Positions 37,276-49,478 of a stretch of 64,000 nt of DNA are shown here, piece by piece. The stretch is from contig CM049319.1 of NCBI GenBank assembly GCA_026874595.1, forward strand, positions 6,458,101-6,522,100, written 5' to 3'. The notes beneath the pieces were generated by a model. The model saw only the letters and a list, made by a program, of their open reading frames with translations. It had not been told where the DNA came from and searched no databases. Source of the DNA: Sipunculus nudus. Lineage: Eukaryota; Annelida; Sipuncula; Golfingiida; Sipunculidae. The position numbers were made by a program, and so were the translations under genes. Within the stretch, counting starts at the first letter, position 1; every line of letters starts with the position of its first letter.

Positions 37276-38003
37276 TTTTTATTTGGAAGTGGCTAAACAA
37301 CCGGCAGGGTGCCGGCAGTTTAGCCCACAGGCTAAACAGCCGGCAGGGGAAATTGACCTTGCCGGCAGTCTGACACACAGGCTTAACACTGGCAAATGAA
37401 TGTATTCTCTATTTCAGTGTGATACTCCATAATTTCTATTTTATTTTGATAATGAGCTGACAATTGTCTGCTCATAAGCATATATAAGCAGCTGATATGC
37501 CAGTCAACTTCAGTTCAAATCCTACAGTAACAGTCAATGTGTCCCAGCAAACACTTCACATTTTTTGTGTTTTTATTTCTTTTATTGTGATATGGAATAA
37601 ATATTTAGTATATATACAGTGGTCTTTGTTAACTATATTTGCAATTTGTCCCCCATACCCCGTAAATATCACAGTTTTATCACAAAATCTATTTAAAACT
37701 ACCCTGTAAATATCACAATGTGCACTTTTAATACCTACTCAACATACTTATAAGGAATTCCTACTTTTTACTAAAAGACCAGCAAAATATCTAATTTTAA
37801 GTCAGCTCTATATTGTCAGCTCATTATCAAAATAAAAATAGAAATAATATAGAGTATCACACTGAAATAGAAAATACATTGATTTGCCAGCATTAAGCCT
37901 GTGTGCTAGACTGCCGGCAAGGTCAATTTCCACTGCCGGTTGTTTAGCCTGTGGGCTAAACAGCCGTCACACTGCCGGCTGTTTAGCCACTTCCTTTTTA
38001 TTT
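37276..38003. mobile_element. Long-TIR non-autonomous element with matching 9-base flanks
   Basis: The element (37285-37994, 710 bases) has terminal inverted repeats of about 180 bases (37285-37465 and 37812-37994). Both begin GGAAGTGGCTAAACA and pass through CACAGGCTAAACA and GGAAATTGACCTTGCCGGCA to TATTTCAGTGTGATACTC. It is flanked on both sides by TTTTTATTT (37276-37284, 37995-38003), a candidate 9-base target duplication. Long TIRs and 9-base duplications are typical of Mutator-like (MULE) transposons; calling it a MULE-type MITE is inference. Within each TIR the word GCCGGC next to TTTAGCC is repeated in alternating orientation. The AT-rich core has no transposase. The flank is low-complexity, so the duplication could be coincidence. 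Confidence 0.82.
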
Positions 38004-38288
38004 CTCATCTACAGTTTTAATACTTCAGTTCAAATCTGCAGTGTGTTCCACATGCATTATTTGTAAATTTTGGGTCCTGTAACTTTTGTTTATTTCACTT
38101 GCACTTGCCATTTGTAACATATCTGTTATTTATATAGGGGATATATAAACCCTTTGGGTGTCAAACACTTTTTGTTTTAATTTGATTATATGAATTCACA
38201 CGCTGTTAAAAGTAATTTGCTCGTCAATTTATTTTTAATAAACAATAAATTGAACTGAATTGAATTCTCCATTCTATATTCTCAAAAG

Positions 38289-38413
38289 TGCCCCACCAAT
38301 TATTAATCGTTCAGCCAAGGAACAATCACCAATATGGGGCGGGATTGATTATGGTGATGGCGGATCAGAATTTACCGGATATGATGTTTGTGATGTGAAT
38401 GGCTGGCCAGTAG
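38289..38413 (+). CDS. Possible 125-base internal exon, unrecognised
   Basis: The acceptor tract TTCTCCATTCTATATTCTC runs into AAAAG| (AG at 38287-38288), and the donor is CCAGTAG|GTATACC (GT at 38414-38415). The enclosed frame (phase 2 to 1) reads APPIINRSAKEQSPIWGG then IDYGDGGSEFTGYDVCDVNG and WPV. It is rich in Gly, Asp and aromatics, unlike the translated noise around it. The alternative donor four bases earlier (CCA|GTAGGT) would change the phase. A GC island in AT-rich DNA supports coding. No family recognised. Confidence 0.3.
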
Positions 38414-40447
38414 GTATACCAATGTCTCTTTGTATACCGCATGGTTTAAATATATATGTGTGTGTCTGTGTGTTTCCATGGTGATTTCATGTTTAAAGAT
38501 TACAAGGGTAACATCCTTCACACCACTCTGTGAATTTATCATTTATTTTTTTTAATTTAATCGTTTGTTTGTCTGTTTCTCCAGACCAAATACCTCTATC
38601 TTAAAGTTCCATATGAAATTTGAAGAAACGTGACGGATTCTTGGACCAAGAGGTAAGGGGAATGCAACAATTTTTTTTTTTGAATCCATTGCTCAGTAAT
38701 GGTCCATGAATGGGCCAACACAAGAAATCTTATACATGCATGACAATTAGCCATGCAGATGAACATAAGTAAAATGCCAGTGCTGGATGACTTTATCATG
38801 TAAAGTTCAATTTAATATAGACCACAGAGAGATAACAATCAGAACAGTCATTACAGATATTTACAATATGAAAAGAAAATGTCATGTAGTATTAGCAGTC
38901 ATGACCAATATAACAACCAATGCATCTAAAACCGTGGCTGTCAGAGCTTACTCTCCATAAAAATCATATTCCTGATTAAATTCAAAATTCTACAATCACC
39001 CCGCGTTCTTACGGGCAATGTGATTTATTCAATTAAGGCGTGATCGTCTGTCCTGTGATTAAGAGAAGGAATCCCGGATGTGCCGCGGCCCGGTCCCACC
39101 GGGGAAATAGGATAAACGACCGGCATAGGGGCTTCTTATTGACACATGACCAGTGTGAGCGGAAAGAAATGGGAACCAGCCTTTATTATAGATGCACGTT
39201 CAGTAACATATAAAGCGCATATGCTTTAAACCTTTTTTACAGTGAGAGGACTTGATGAGGGAGGCTTAAGTAGTGGTTGGTGAGGTTTTCATCTATATTC
39301 ATAGGTTTCCTCAAAATATTCAAGAGCTGAAATTTTGGCACAATATTAGTCCTAGGTCACAACCTTGCACCTGATATTAATTTTGACCTTGAACTTATAC
39401 CCAAAGTTATTAAGGCCATAACCGAACCCAATTATCGCACATTTGCGGGCCCAAGTTATGCTAGGGGTTGGGATCGAGGCTTCCAGTTGCAGTGAAGGCT
39501 TGGCGTTTGCGTACATCTAGTTTGAACATGACCCATAAGTCAAATTCAGTATAAACCGTACAATGTATGTCATCGGTACAGTAAAAGCAATTTCATAGTT
39601 CCGTCTGTGTCATCAGCGACCAGGATTGGAACGTTCAGCTCTCAGAGCGACTGTACTTATTTTTATTTCGAGAAGCAATAGTTCTGACGAGGAGTTCGTT
39701 TTATAAACATCAGTACACTTGACTGTGTCATGGTAAGAGTATTGTCTTTCATGTATGTCTTATCTTTTATTTTTTTTTTTTGTTATGAAAATTAAATTAA
39801 GGTAATATAAAACACAATGTAGCTTAGCAATGCGGGGAACCAATTCCTAACAGGTCTGTTGAGGTTATGAATATATTGCGACATAGTTTGCTCTTGGTTG
39901 CATGTCACTTATTAATTTACGACATACAAGAAAGCGTAAAATGTATTCCACCAGAAGATTATGTCCTACCGCTAGGCATAAAAAGAAATTAAGGTTCCAT
40001 TTGGTCGTTCACCTATTTATATATATTTATATATATTTACAAAACTAAGTTGGGTTGAACGTGTCGCCAGGGAGGTAAATGAAAACAGCAAATACTAATA
40101 TACGTAAGCTTAACTAAAAAGGGTTCATATAAAACAATGTTAAACGTAACATAAACCTCAGTGTCTGTCAGACTGCGAGAAACAATTTAACCGAAACCCG
40201 GGAACTGGGAGTTAGGTATTAATATTTCAAACCGAAGATCCATTACGTGTTACGAACCTCAAGACCTTCAAGTCTCATAAAATACAATTTCAATCTGGGC
40301 TGACATGAGCATGGTCACAGGGAGAAGTTTGTGGCTCGGGCGGGATAAACCCACGTCGTCCCGGTCACGCAGATAAACTGTCTACAGACGACTTGGTTTA
40401 CAGACCACGTCCCCCGGGAGGGCACCGTGATTGTCTAATACCGCCAG

Positions 40448-40611
40448 GCGGGGAGGGGCAGGACCGGCGGATAAAGCCGATAATGTTCTGGATCATCAAA
40501 GTCGGCCAGATGATGTATTGAATACTGTAAATAACATACCCCTAGAAAAGTGCCATTTCATACAGCGAGTGGATTATCCAGGTCTAGCGAACACATACAG
40601 CCGTTTTAAAG
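40448..40611 (+). CDS. Possible exon of an unrecognised plus-strand gene (gene B, internal)
   Basis: The frame is open from 40434 to a donor TTTTAAAG|GTATGA (GT at 40612-40613). The best in-frame acceptor is TCTAATACCGCCAG| (AG at 40446-40447). The product runs through a Gly/Ala/Asp-rich start, then NNIPLEKCHFIQRVDYPGLA and NTYSRFK, ending one base into a codon. That phase fits the candidate exon at 40954. A better-looking acceptor further left (GGTTTACAG, ending 40402) would put the first half in another frame, which lowers confidence. No domain is recognised. Confidence 0.3.
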
Positions 40612-40953
40612 GTATGATTATATTGCATGTTTGGTCCGTGTGTATGTGCAACAGAAATGGGCATCATCTAAATATATTCTTTTGATGATTAATTCATATG
40701 AGGTATTATCTGTTTCAATACTGTGGGGCTCTAATCAAGGGAAAATAAGTGGAAGGAATTCACATTTGCACATTACGTATATGGCATATGGACAAATCAT
40801 AGGCTAATAACATATTCTAAACATGTAATCTTTAAGAATAACTCTCAAATATCACTTTTATTGGCACCCTGCATGAATTCTACGTAAGTCCTCGCTTAGG
40901 CAGTGAGATGATAGTATCACGAAGTACTGATGGCACTTCATTATACCTTACAG

Positions 40954-41045
40954 ATATTGAAATCTGCGATCTGGCTTCTTGTGAATTCAGTCAGCGTAGC
41001 TTATCCACGGGCATGATGCATGGAAGTCTTCAGATCTGCACGTGA
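40954..41045 (+). CDS. Possible terminal exon of gene B
   Basis: A good acceptor, CATTATACCTTACAG| (AG at 40952-40953), opens a frame that needs exactly one base from the previous exon. Joined to 40448-40611 it makes an aspartate codon and continues as ...SRFK-D-IEICDLASCEFSQRSL...LQICT with TGA at 41043-41045. The three cysteines in 30 residues may indicate an extracellular protein (inference). AATAAA occurs at 41477-41482, a possible poly(A) signal about 430 bases after the stop. Confidence 0.3.
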
Positions 41046-44009
41046 CAGCAAACTTGTCAGCGGTAGCCTCCATCATATCTTTAATCATTTCCATGTATAA
41101 AGCCTAGGCGATACGGGTATGGTTATTGCTCTCGATCCGGTTCAATTTTAGTGAATCATAGTAAATGTATACAGGTCAAAGGCAGTGAATGTGTCAAGGT
41201 TTTAAATCATGTGTTTACACTTTACCTTTTATAGGTTACCTTAAAATATTTAGAATTCAGCAAAAAATCTTTCAGTAATTATCTGTACTTATCCATAGGT
41301 GGAGGTATTTGTTTTTCCCGTTATTCTTATTATTATTATTATTATCTCCATCTGTCCGTATTAGAGATATTTTTCCCGTTATTATTTCCAGTTATCCAAT
41401 GTATTTTTTTCACATTCTTCTTCAGTTTCTGATAATTTTGTCACTCTTCTTATCCGATTTTATTGATGAACCATACAATAAACTAATTACTAAGGGACAG
41501 TCTCGGTGATCTCCGCCTACTTTCTAAAAGGTGTACTCAAAAGTGCTTTTTATTGACGAATCTCACCTGATATATTACGAGTACAGTAAAATGGATGGTA
41601 AAATGTGGTTACGACTATTTCTATGTCAATATTTTGGAATTCACTCGTGTAGAAACTGTTGAGGTTGGTGACTCAGCCCTTTACAGTAGGTCGCGTTTTT
41701 ACATTAGCCAATTAACAAAGCTAAAACTTTTACAGACATATGCCATTAGCAATAGTGGAACAGTGGCAAGTTTGGTGAAGATATCTTATACAGAATTTTA
41801 ATGATAGGCAAATTACGAAAACGTGACATCAACGTTTCCACTTCATCCATAAAAAACTTAAGAGGAACAATAAAATTTCCATTACGTCTTACAGAACTAT
41901 TGAAATTACTAAATTATTACATCATACAGACAATTGGGACAATGGGACTGAGGGTCAAGGTCACATTAAAGGTTAAACGGTCAAAATGTTGATGGCTATT
42001 CCTTATTAACTAATTAAGATATCAAGTTTATACGATATCTGTCAATCAACAAGGATAACCCACTTTATATATCATAAACATTTTTAATCAGCGGCCCCTA
42101 GAATACATAACTTCCGGTCATTTTCGGTTGGCAAGAATATTCTTCTAGGCTGGTACATACAGAACTTTATCAGTCTAGGAAAAGACGTCTTTTACCGAAA
42201 GGAGTTTGATTTTGATATCTTTATTATTTTTATAATATGTTAATTACAGTGAAAACTAAGAAGGAACATTCAAGTTTCAATAGTGACAGGTAAAACCATC
42301 GTAGATTCGGGTGGGGGGGGGGGGGGGTGTAAATTGTGACTGTATTATGATATTTACAAGAAGTCTCGTTTTATTTACATTGCTATAGCTTGTATTATGG
42401 TTGTCATCAGGCAGTTTAGATCTATTTGACGGTGATTCTAATGATCATTTATAGTACCGAGCAGCAGAAAAAATTAAAATACAACCATTGAATTATATCG
42501 AAGATTGAGACTCATTTCGTTAGATGGTATCCTCATGTAAAACGGTCCAAATTAAGTATTGAAAATATGCAGTGCCAAAATATATTGCAATTTATTTTTA
42601 TAACTTCTAAATAATCCAAACTTTCTCCACTGATCAATGATCTGTTTTCAGTTTAAGATTTACACCAGCATTCAAGAGAATATAGTATGCAAAAGACCAG
42701 ATGTTTTCTCAGTTGGAGACACCGTAAAATATCATGCAGACCACATATAACCTGGTCGAAAGGATTTATAGTAGTATAAAACATGTCTTAAGTCGGTTTT
42801 GAGGTGCGGCCTCTTTGGAAAGGACATTTATTCACCGTTGTTTGCTCCCCTAAGGCATATAGAACGATTCAAGATTTTCAAAAGAACAACAGACGAGGGC
42901 CATACACAGTGTAAATAAACCATCTCCATCACATTTGGTACATCAATTGTCGATTACTGTAACTAACTGTTCGGGTCAGTTACATACATAAAATGCCTTT
43001 TTTTCATAACTCTAATAATAAAATTTAAACCTATCTTGTCGCCAAAGGGGAGATTCCTCTCGGGCCTTTGACATGTAGTGGCACCATTTTACCACCCTTC
43101 CGCCAAAAGTTGTTTCTATTCAAAACGAACCTTTTCCAGTTTGGAATTGTGGAGATGACCGGGACTTTTTGTCTGTAAACTCTCAACTTAAAAAGTCAAA
43201 TTTGTTACATTTCAAGGAAATGCCTTCTGTTTACATTTGATATATGTAAAGCTCACATAATATTAATTTACAATAATTAATTGATAATCAACAAAGTCCT
43301 CACCACAAAAACAAACATGTTTATGTATTTTGCCTTGAAACAATTCTGATCCAATATATTTGAACGGACTAAATCATATCTACGCCGTTGGTGTATTTAG
43401 TATCCTCGTTTTACTGTGGGGCTTAGATGCCAATGCCCACTTACATGATGGAAAAGCTCATTGTAGCAAATCGTTATGCCAGCCCTGAGCGGGTCGGAGG
43501 AATAGTTGGCCTAGCATCAAGGGGCAGGGGGAATATCCCCGTAACTTGATAAGGGATGTGGGATAAAGTATTTTTTGTCCACTCACTTTTAGGGAAATAA
43601 AAGACATTTTTTTTTAAAGTCGACATTTTTCTGCCAATCAATTTATAGTTTATAAATATTTTCCTCAATAGTTTTTCAATTATGTACTTCATATTGAGAA
43701 AAATATAGGATATGGTTAGTGTCAAGTGTCTTATTATTTTGAGATAGCCCATATTGTTTAATGTTTAAATTTAATGGAAAATATTAATAATGCAGTGGTG
43801 AGATGTGTGCATAAAATTATTTTTGAATAAAGCTATTATGTATTTTATAATATGTGGGTGGAGTGTAGAAAACATAGATGTTCTGAGAGTGGGATTTGGT
43901 TTTTGTTTTTGGGTGATGAAAGGTATTTGTCCTTATTTCCGGGGAGGGGGTGCTTCCGTCGCTAGTCCTTTGGATTGCTCCTTCATACGTTCTTATAAAC
44001 TGCACTGAG
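41046..44009. other. No confident gene
   Basis: AT-rich; short (ATT)n at about 41325-41346, G15 at 42313, and a candidate AATAAA at 41477. Confidence 0.5.
42313..42327. repeat. G15 homopolymer
   Basis: Fifteen G residues. Similar runs are at 16149-16163 (G15), 29281-29307 (C-rich), 18889-18898 (C) and 51105-51112 (G). Confidence 0.9.
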
Positions 44010-44292
44010 TTTGGAGGACAAGCATGAAAACCATGACAAAGTCGGGTTTATGAGACCAAACAGCAACCCAAGATCCGTTCGGGTTGATGAAGGTAAATGT
44101 GTAAAGTGTTAGATGAGTAACAGATTTGTGGTCTTCTGGGTAACCTTACCGAACGGAGACATGTCACCGTAAACCACCCTTCTCTTGAAAATGGATATTC
44201 CACAGTTCACGCTCTTCCGCCCCCTGAAAGAACAGAGTCTGATAACTTGCGCCTACGTCAGTTTTGGCTATAAGAAGCGCGTTAAGTGACTA
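44010..44292 (+). pseudogene. Coding-like stretch with two in-frame stops, unrecognised
   Basis: A single plus-strand frame reads LEDKHENHDKVGFMRPNSNP, RSVRVDEGKCVKC, a stop, SNRFVVFWVTLPNGDMSP, a stop, then MDIPQFTLFRPLKEQSLI and ...GYKKRVK ending at TGA (44288-44290). A donor-like GAAG|GTAAAT at 44092/44093 could instead end a real 83-base exon (44010-44092). A second frame (about 44130-44282) is also open and protein-like. Either this is a decayed coding sequence or one small exon plus chance ORFs. No domain is recognised. Confidence 0.22.
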
Positions 44293-44899
44293 TATACAAG
44301 CAAGACTGGTTAAATAAAGAAAATATAAATATATGCACTTTTAAAATTTGATTAAATGACTAGGTGTATAGTGGCTAGGACGACCACGCAAGTATACAAT
44401 CAAAGTTGACTATGCATTGTAGCGAAGGATGCTTCAAAATAAGGCTTTTATTAGTTGTGTACTCTAAAGCTATTGCCTCATTGTTTTCCTTGCACAAATC
44501 ATTGGATTATATTCACAATATACTAATTTATCATTACGTAACAGCTGTCTAGTTACTTAATATGCACAATGGGTTTAAGGTTAAGAGCCATAATTATATA
44601 TTTATACATATTCACTGTTTAAGTTATTCATATTTTGCTTTACTCATTATTAAAATATTTAATATTTTATGGAACTCAACTGGAGCGGTCATCTGTACGT
44701 CTTATTATTAAAAAACTGTACAAAAGAAAAATATATATGATAGACTCTAATAGTTTATAATACCTATTCAGTTAATCGAGTAATATGACGATTTGTCAGG
44801 TTATAATCAATTACCATAAAAAGCAAAAAATAAAAACTTATTTCTTCCTAATATTGAATTATTAGAACTACACATTAGTGTGTATAAACGAATTAATTC

Positions 44900-45268
44900 A
44901 CGGTCGATATAATCAAACACAAGAGTCACATGGTGGTCATCCTCTTCAGGGGATACGCTATCAAATGAAGTAAAGTGTCGGGACTCCCTCCCCACCTCTT
45001 CCAGTCCGTCTAGTCATTTATTCCACCGCCGGCAGACCCGATCAGACATACATTGTTGTAGAAACAAGGACTGCATTTCCCTAGCTTCCTTTCTGAATGT
45101 ATTGACCGGACCGGGCTGTCGGTAGATTCATTTTGCGCCGTAGAGTTCGGGAAATACTTCGTTGAAATTGATTTATATTATCATTACAGTTCCAATCCAG
45201 CCCTTCAGGGTAGTCTATTACATTTTTAACCCATTCCGGTTCCGTCTTTGTGTCAAAGTTGCCCAAGA
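44900..45268 (-). other. GC-enriched block with coding-like but broken frames
   Basis: On the minus strand one frame reads GNFDTKTEPEWVKNVIDY, PEGLDWNCND and RTLRRKMNLPTARSG before TAG at about 45081. A shifted frame continues with REMQSLFLQQCMSDRVCRRW and EVGRESRHFTSFDSVSPEED. No ATG or clear splice pair organises these pieces. It may be an old pseudogene or transposon remnant. Confidence 0.18.
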
Positions 45269-46873
45269 GTCGTGGCGCTCAGGCAAAAAAAAAATTTGCT
45301 ATATATAACTTTTTAGGTAAACGCTGAAACAACACGTTTTTAAAATACCACATTTAGTTAATTTACGTTCATGTCTTATTAAGTGATCTATTCATGGTTT
45401 TATTGGAAACTCTTCACGGACACAAACCAATACTACTTTAAAACGATGAGGCACCAAGAATATACATCTGTTAATCTCCGGATCTACTTCTGTCCGCCCA
45501 AATATTTATTGTTTTATTTCATGGTCCATGGAAGACCTTTCATCAAATCGCAGCGAAAATCATTTAGAATATTTTTTAGTTATATTGTGTAGACAATCAT
45601 TAAAAAAGTTAAAATAGAGTAAATTTGTCTGGATCGGCATCCAGATACAACCTTATAATGAATGGATCAGTCCGAAACGTTTAGTTTCTAAAATATAATT
45701 CCTCACCTGACTCTACGCAACCGACATTGGAACCTCAGTCATATTTTACCCTTTTTTAAATAATCTGTCAGAACAAGCTCAATGATATTTCCCCCTGGAA
45801 TATATGTTGCTTTGTTTCATGAAATGAACGTTCGCAGACGGTGACGAAGTCTCAGTGTTGTTCGGGATGAATATACCGCCCTCGATGATTTCCGCGCTGA
45901 AGTTAAAATGTGCGTGAAGTCGAAGGACTGACCTAGAGATGGTTATGGGAATAAACTCTTTTAAGAGACATATTTACATACCAGGTATACTGAATTCACA
46001 CGAAATGTAGTGTTTCCTCCTGAAAAAAAGATCATGGTTTCTGTCAATATTTCGTTCTGAAACCGTGTGCTTACTCCTGTACAAAGGTGGAAAGAAGCTA
46101 GGACCGGTGTTTCTTTTGTGCCTCTCCTATCCTGTTACTAGTTATGCAGTCTAGTTACCGTAAACAGACACACATGAACTGTGTTTACTCACAGAAGGAT
46201 GAAAACATATAAAACATATAAATCGAAGATAGAAAGGTTCAATTTGCCGGGATGCTGAGAAACGTTTGTATTCAGCCAGAAAAAAAAACTTTCAGGTATA
46301 ATTCAAAATATCAATGTACCTTTAAAGCATTTTTGTTTGTCTTTTCATGTATCAACCCCAAGCAACTCCATTCTCCATTTTGAAATAAAAATGCTTGATA
46401 CCTGAGTCATTTATAATTGTAATAAAATGGCGCAAAGAATCAGAACCTACATGATTTGAGCTTACATGATAATAAATAATCACTTCCTACATCTCTTGAT
46501 ATTATTCAGTTATTAATATCGATATACACAGATAGTATAGCAAGCCAGGGTACATGCATATAATGAACATCAATATTGTAAGAAAAACTACGACCATGCA
46601 TCCGACTCGTATTGAACAAAAGACAGTTCTTGGCATAGTTTCTGTTGCCGCCTTGTACTTCGATTATTCATGTACATACTTACGCGGTGTGACCGGTTAA
46701 ATAAAAACCAGATGTGTATCGACTTGATTTGAAAACTAAAGGGTAGGTAAAAGAAAATAGAAAAAGCCATTGGCATTCGGATTTCAATTCAGGTCTCTGA
46801 CCGCTGTTTCTGAATGAAAAACTTAGTTGCTCTTATTCTTAAATGTCACAAAGCAGCATCCAGGTCCAAAAAG

Positions 46874-46876
<3 letters not shown>
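45269..46876. other. No gene seen; contains repeat D copy 2
   Basis: AT-rich. A minus-strand donor-like GTAAGTATG near 46682 follows a hydrophobic short frame, not enough for a call. Confidence 0.45.
46135..46285. repeat. Dispersed repeat D, copy 2
   Basis: Counterpart of 20810-20975, same strand: ATGCAGTCT, AAACAGACACACATG...GTGTTTACTCACA, TTTGCCGGG and ACGTTTGTATTCAGCC. Confidence 0.5.
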
Positions 46877-46923
<47 letters not shown>

Positions 46924-46925
46924 GG
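46877..46925. repeat. (GA)n followed by 13-base G run
   Basis: GA repeat to about 46912, then G13. The layout matches 31226-31246 (GA then G12) and, on the other strand, 36246-36407. Confidence 0.92.
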
Positions 46926-47942
46926 AGAGACTGAAAAGCGAATGAGTGCTAGGGTGGATATTTTTTATGTACGCAGGCCATATAACTGTGTCGTAAGTAC
47001 AACTGGTGACCCAGCCAAAGTGTGTTCATCATTTGAACTTTTGCTAGTGGTTTAAGAAAAGGCAGCTAAGGTTAATTGAATAGTAGTCCTAGAGTTAATC
47101 GTTAAACGGCGCTAGTGTTGTGAAACCTTCAGGGTACCAAACAAAGCACTGCGAACGGTAGATTGGACTTATCATCTTCCGGGGTACGCCTGCGCACTTT
47201 TTCTTCAGGAAATATAACACAATAGTGGCAATATCCTCAGCAGAATTATGTTGGGGTGCCTAAAAGAATTAAAAGACAATTCCATCAGCTCCCATCCGGG
47301 ACTGAATTTCGTGAGGAGAGGCACATGAATTACCGAGCATTATTGTAGATTTTTTATGTTGTACCGAGGGCTCCACGAGGCTCGAAGCCAGCGATGATGA
47401 TCATATAGGTTTCTTGTAGAGTCCTGGTCCCATAGTATCCATGCAGATAAACCTCAGTACTGGAAGCAACTTTCCGTTCAATGTATTACCCCATACCAGA
47501 TTATTGTCAAATAACTGAAGAACATTTTCAGACAAACCTTAGGACATTTCATAGCTTTTGGCTTAGACTGAAAACAAATTTCATTGACAACCTTATGTGC
47601 CTGCGTTTGGCACCCAACCCCCGATTCTGTGCAAAAAAGTTAACTACCAGGTTCCTGAGTTCTTTAATTCTAAACACGGATACGTCTCTGCCATTCTGTT
47701 CCTGGTATAATCTCTGTCAAAAATTTCTAAGGACCTTCCTTAGTTACCAACATCTGTGGATCCGCTTCTGCTTCAGTTACTCCTGACGCCTTGGCCATCT
47801 ACATCTTAGTATGTCCTCAGCCATAGACTTCTCTACATTTGCCTCGCTTCCTTCTTCTCAGGAATCGCCTAAGCCCCCAGTGCTACTTCTCATGAGCCTA
47901 CGCGACTCATATTGACGGATACACCTCCCCAACAATTAATAC

Positions 47943-48135
47943 TGATCCGGCTCAGCCTCCTACTTTCCGGATCCGACTCAGCCAACCAATTCTCTGGATC
48001 CGGCTCCACCAACCACTTATCGGATCCGGTTTTGTCAACCACATAACCGGATCCGCCATTTCAAACCATTCATCTGGATCCGCCTCCACTGCCCATTTCT
48101 CAGAATCCGCCTATGTCAGCTTCTATGGATCAGCA
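47943..48135. repeat. 27-bp minisatellite with a BamHI-type GGATCC in most units
   Basis: GGATCC or a one-base variant recurs at about 47943, 47969, 47996, 48022, 48049, 48076, 48103 and 48127, mostly 27 bases apart. A typical unit is GGATCCGACTCAGCCAACCA then ATTCTCT. In one frame the units read GSDSANQFS/GSGSTNHLS, but single-base losses break the frame. More decayed copies may extend to about 48310 (GGATCTGCC, GGATCCACACC, GGATCGCAGCC). Confidence 0.85.
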
Positions 48136-49478
48136 TAAGCCACGAAGTTCACCTTGTGTCTAACAATTTTATTAGGATCTGCCTTGTTTCCTCTCGGTCA
48201 CCATCTTCACCATAACCAGTTATTCTGACTCTGACTATAACATCCACTTCTGCCAGTGCCCCACCTACATTTCTGGATCCACACCTGTCGCCCATTTTCC
48301 CGGATCGCAGCCAATTCGCATGACCATGCTGCCTTAACCACCATCCATGCACCATTAGATCTGCTTAAGGCGTTCTCTTGAAACCCCTCCGTTGACTGGA
48401 TCACTAATTAAATAAACTTTTCTGCGATATTATGATTCCCCTTGCCACCTGAGATCCGACCCTTACAAGGTGATTGTTAGTGGAAGCATTTGACGGGGAA
48501 GTGTAGCTGTAATGGGTAAAGTGTGTTTGGCCATTAATATCCATTATCAGACATCGGTTGATCGTTACCCTGTGCCGCTTTTACTGCCCTCTCAACCTCT
48601 ATACTAAAGAAAGCGGACATACGAGGCTTGTCCCACGAGTCTAGACCACTCCGTCAACGTCCAAACATGTTAAAAGATGGCCCGCCGAGATATTTACTGA
48701 AATATCTTTTTAAGCCTCTTTCATAAAGTGTTTTTGTAAGACAAAATGATTCCCTTAGAAGTGATCAAGAGGTTTTTTTTATTATTTCCCCTTTGAACTA
48801 ATATAAAACACCATCCGAGCTGGGTGATATTGAGCTTTCTTCTAATTAGATTCAGGTATTTAAGTAAATGTATCATGTATAAGCCTATTATGGTAATTTA
48901 AATGTGCATGTGAACTGAGTTAATAAACGCTTGTCGGGCCATTATAAAAGCCATTATATGAGAACATGATTTATAAGACCGCCGTGCAACAAAGCATTTC
49001 AACAAGACTTCAAAGTGGTGTTTTGAAAAGTGTCTGTGTTTTTTACATCAAAGATCGATTAAATAAGATTCGCTTGTCCAAACAGATCAGGATATATTGG
49101 TTCATGTATGCAAGCTTTCATAGCGGACTGCCGTCACAGTGAACATCAAAGTGGTTTCCGGCTAAAACAACAAAGGTATAAATCATCGGATGTTTCCGCC
49201 ATCAGCGAGAACTGCGCTCATACGTGTCGATCGGCTTGTTCAGAAGGCGAGACTAGAAGCTGCCGTAGCTAAATCCAGCTTTTGTGAGAACTGCCATATA
49301 AATGATGTGTGTAAAGAATGTTGAGAAATTGCCTAGTGTTTATAGAAAACTAATGTACGATATCATTTGTGGTAGCAGTTGGAAAATCTTCACAAGCGAA
49401 AAAGGGGGGTTTCTTTCGAAATCTCTAATCTCACTGTAAACTGCAAGGTGAATTGAAATACGGCTCACCGAACCTGAC

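Noticed and set aside
38289-40611. Joining the exon at 38289-38413 directly to 40448-40611
   Set aside because: Phases disagree (ends phase 1, next needs phase 2).
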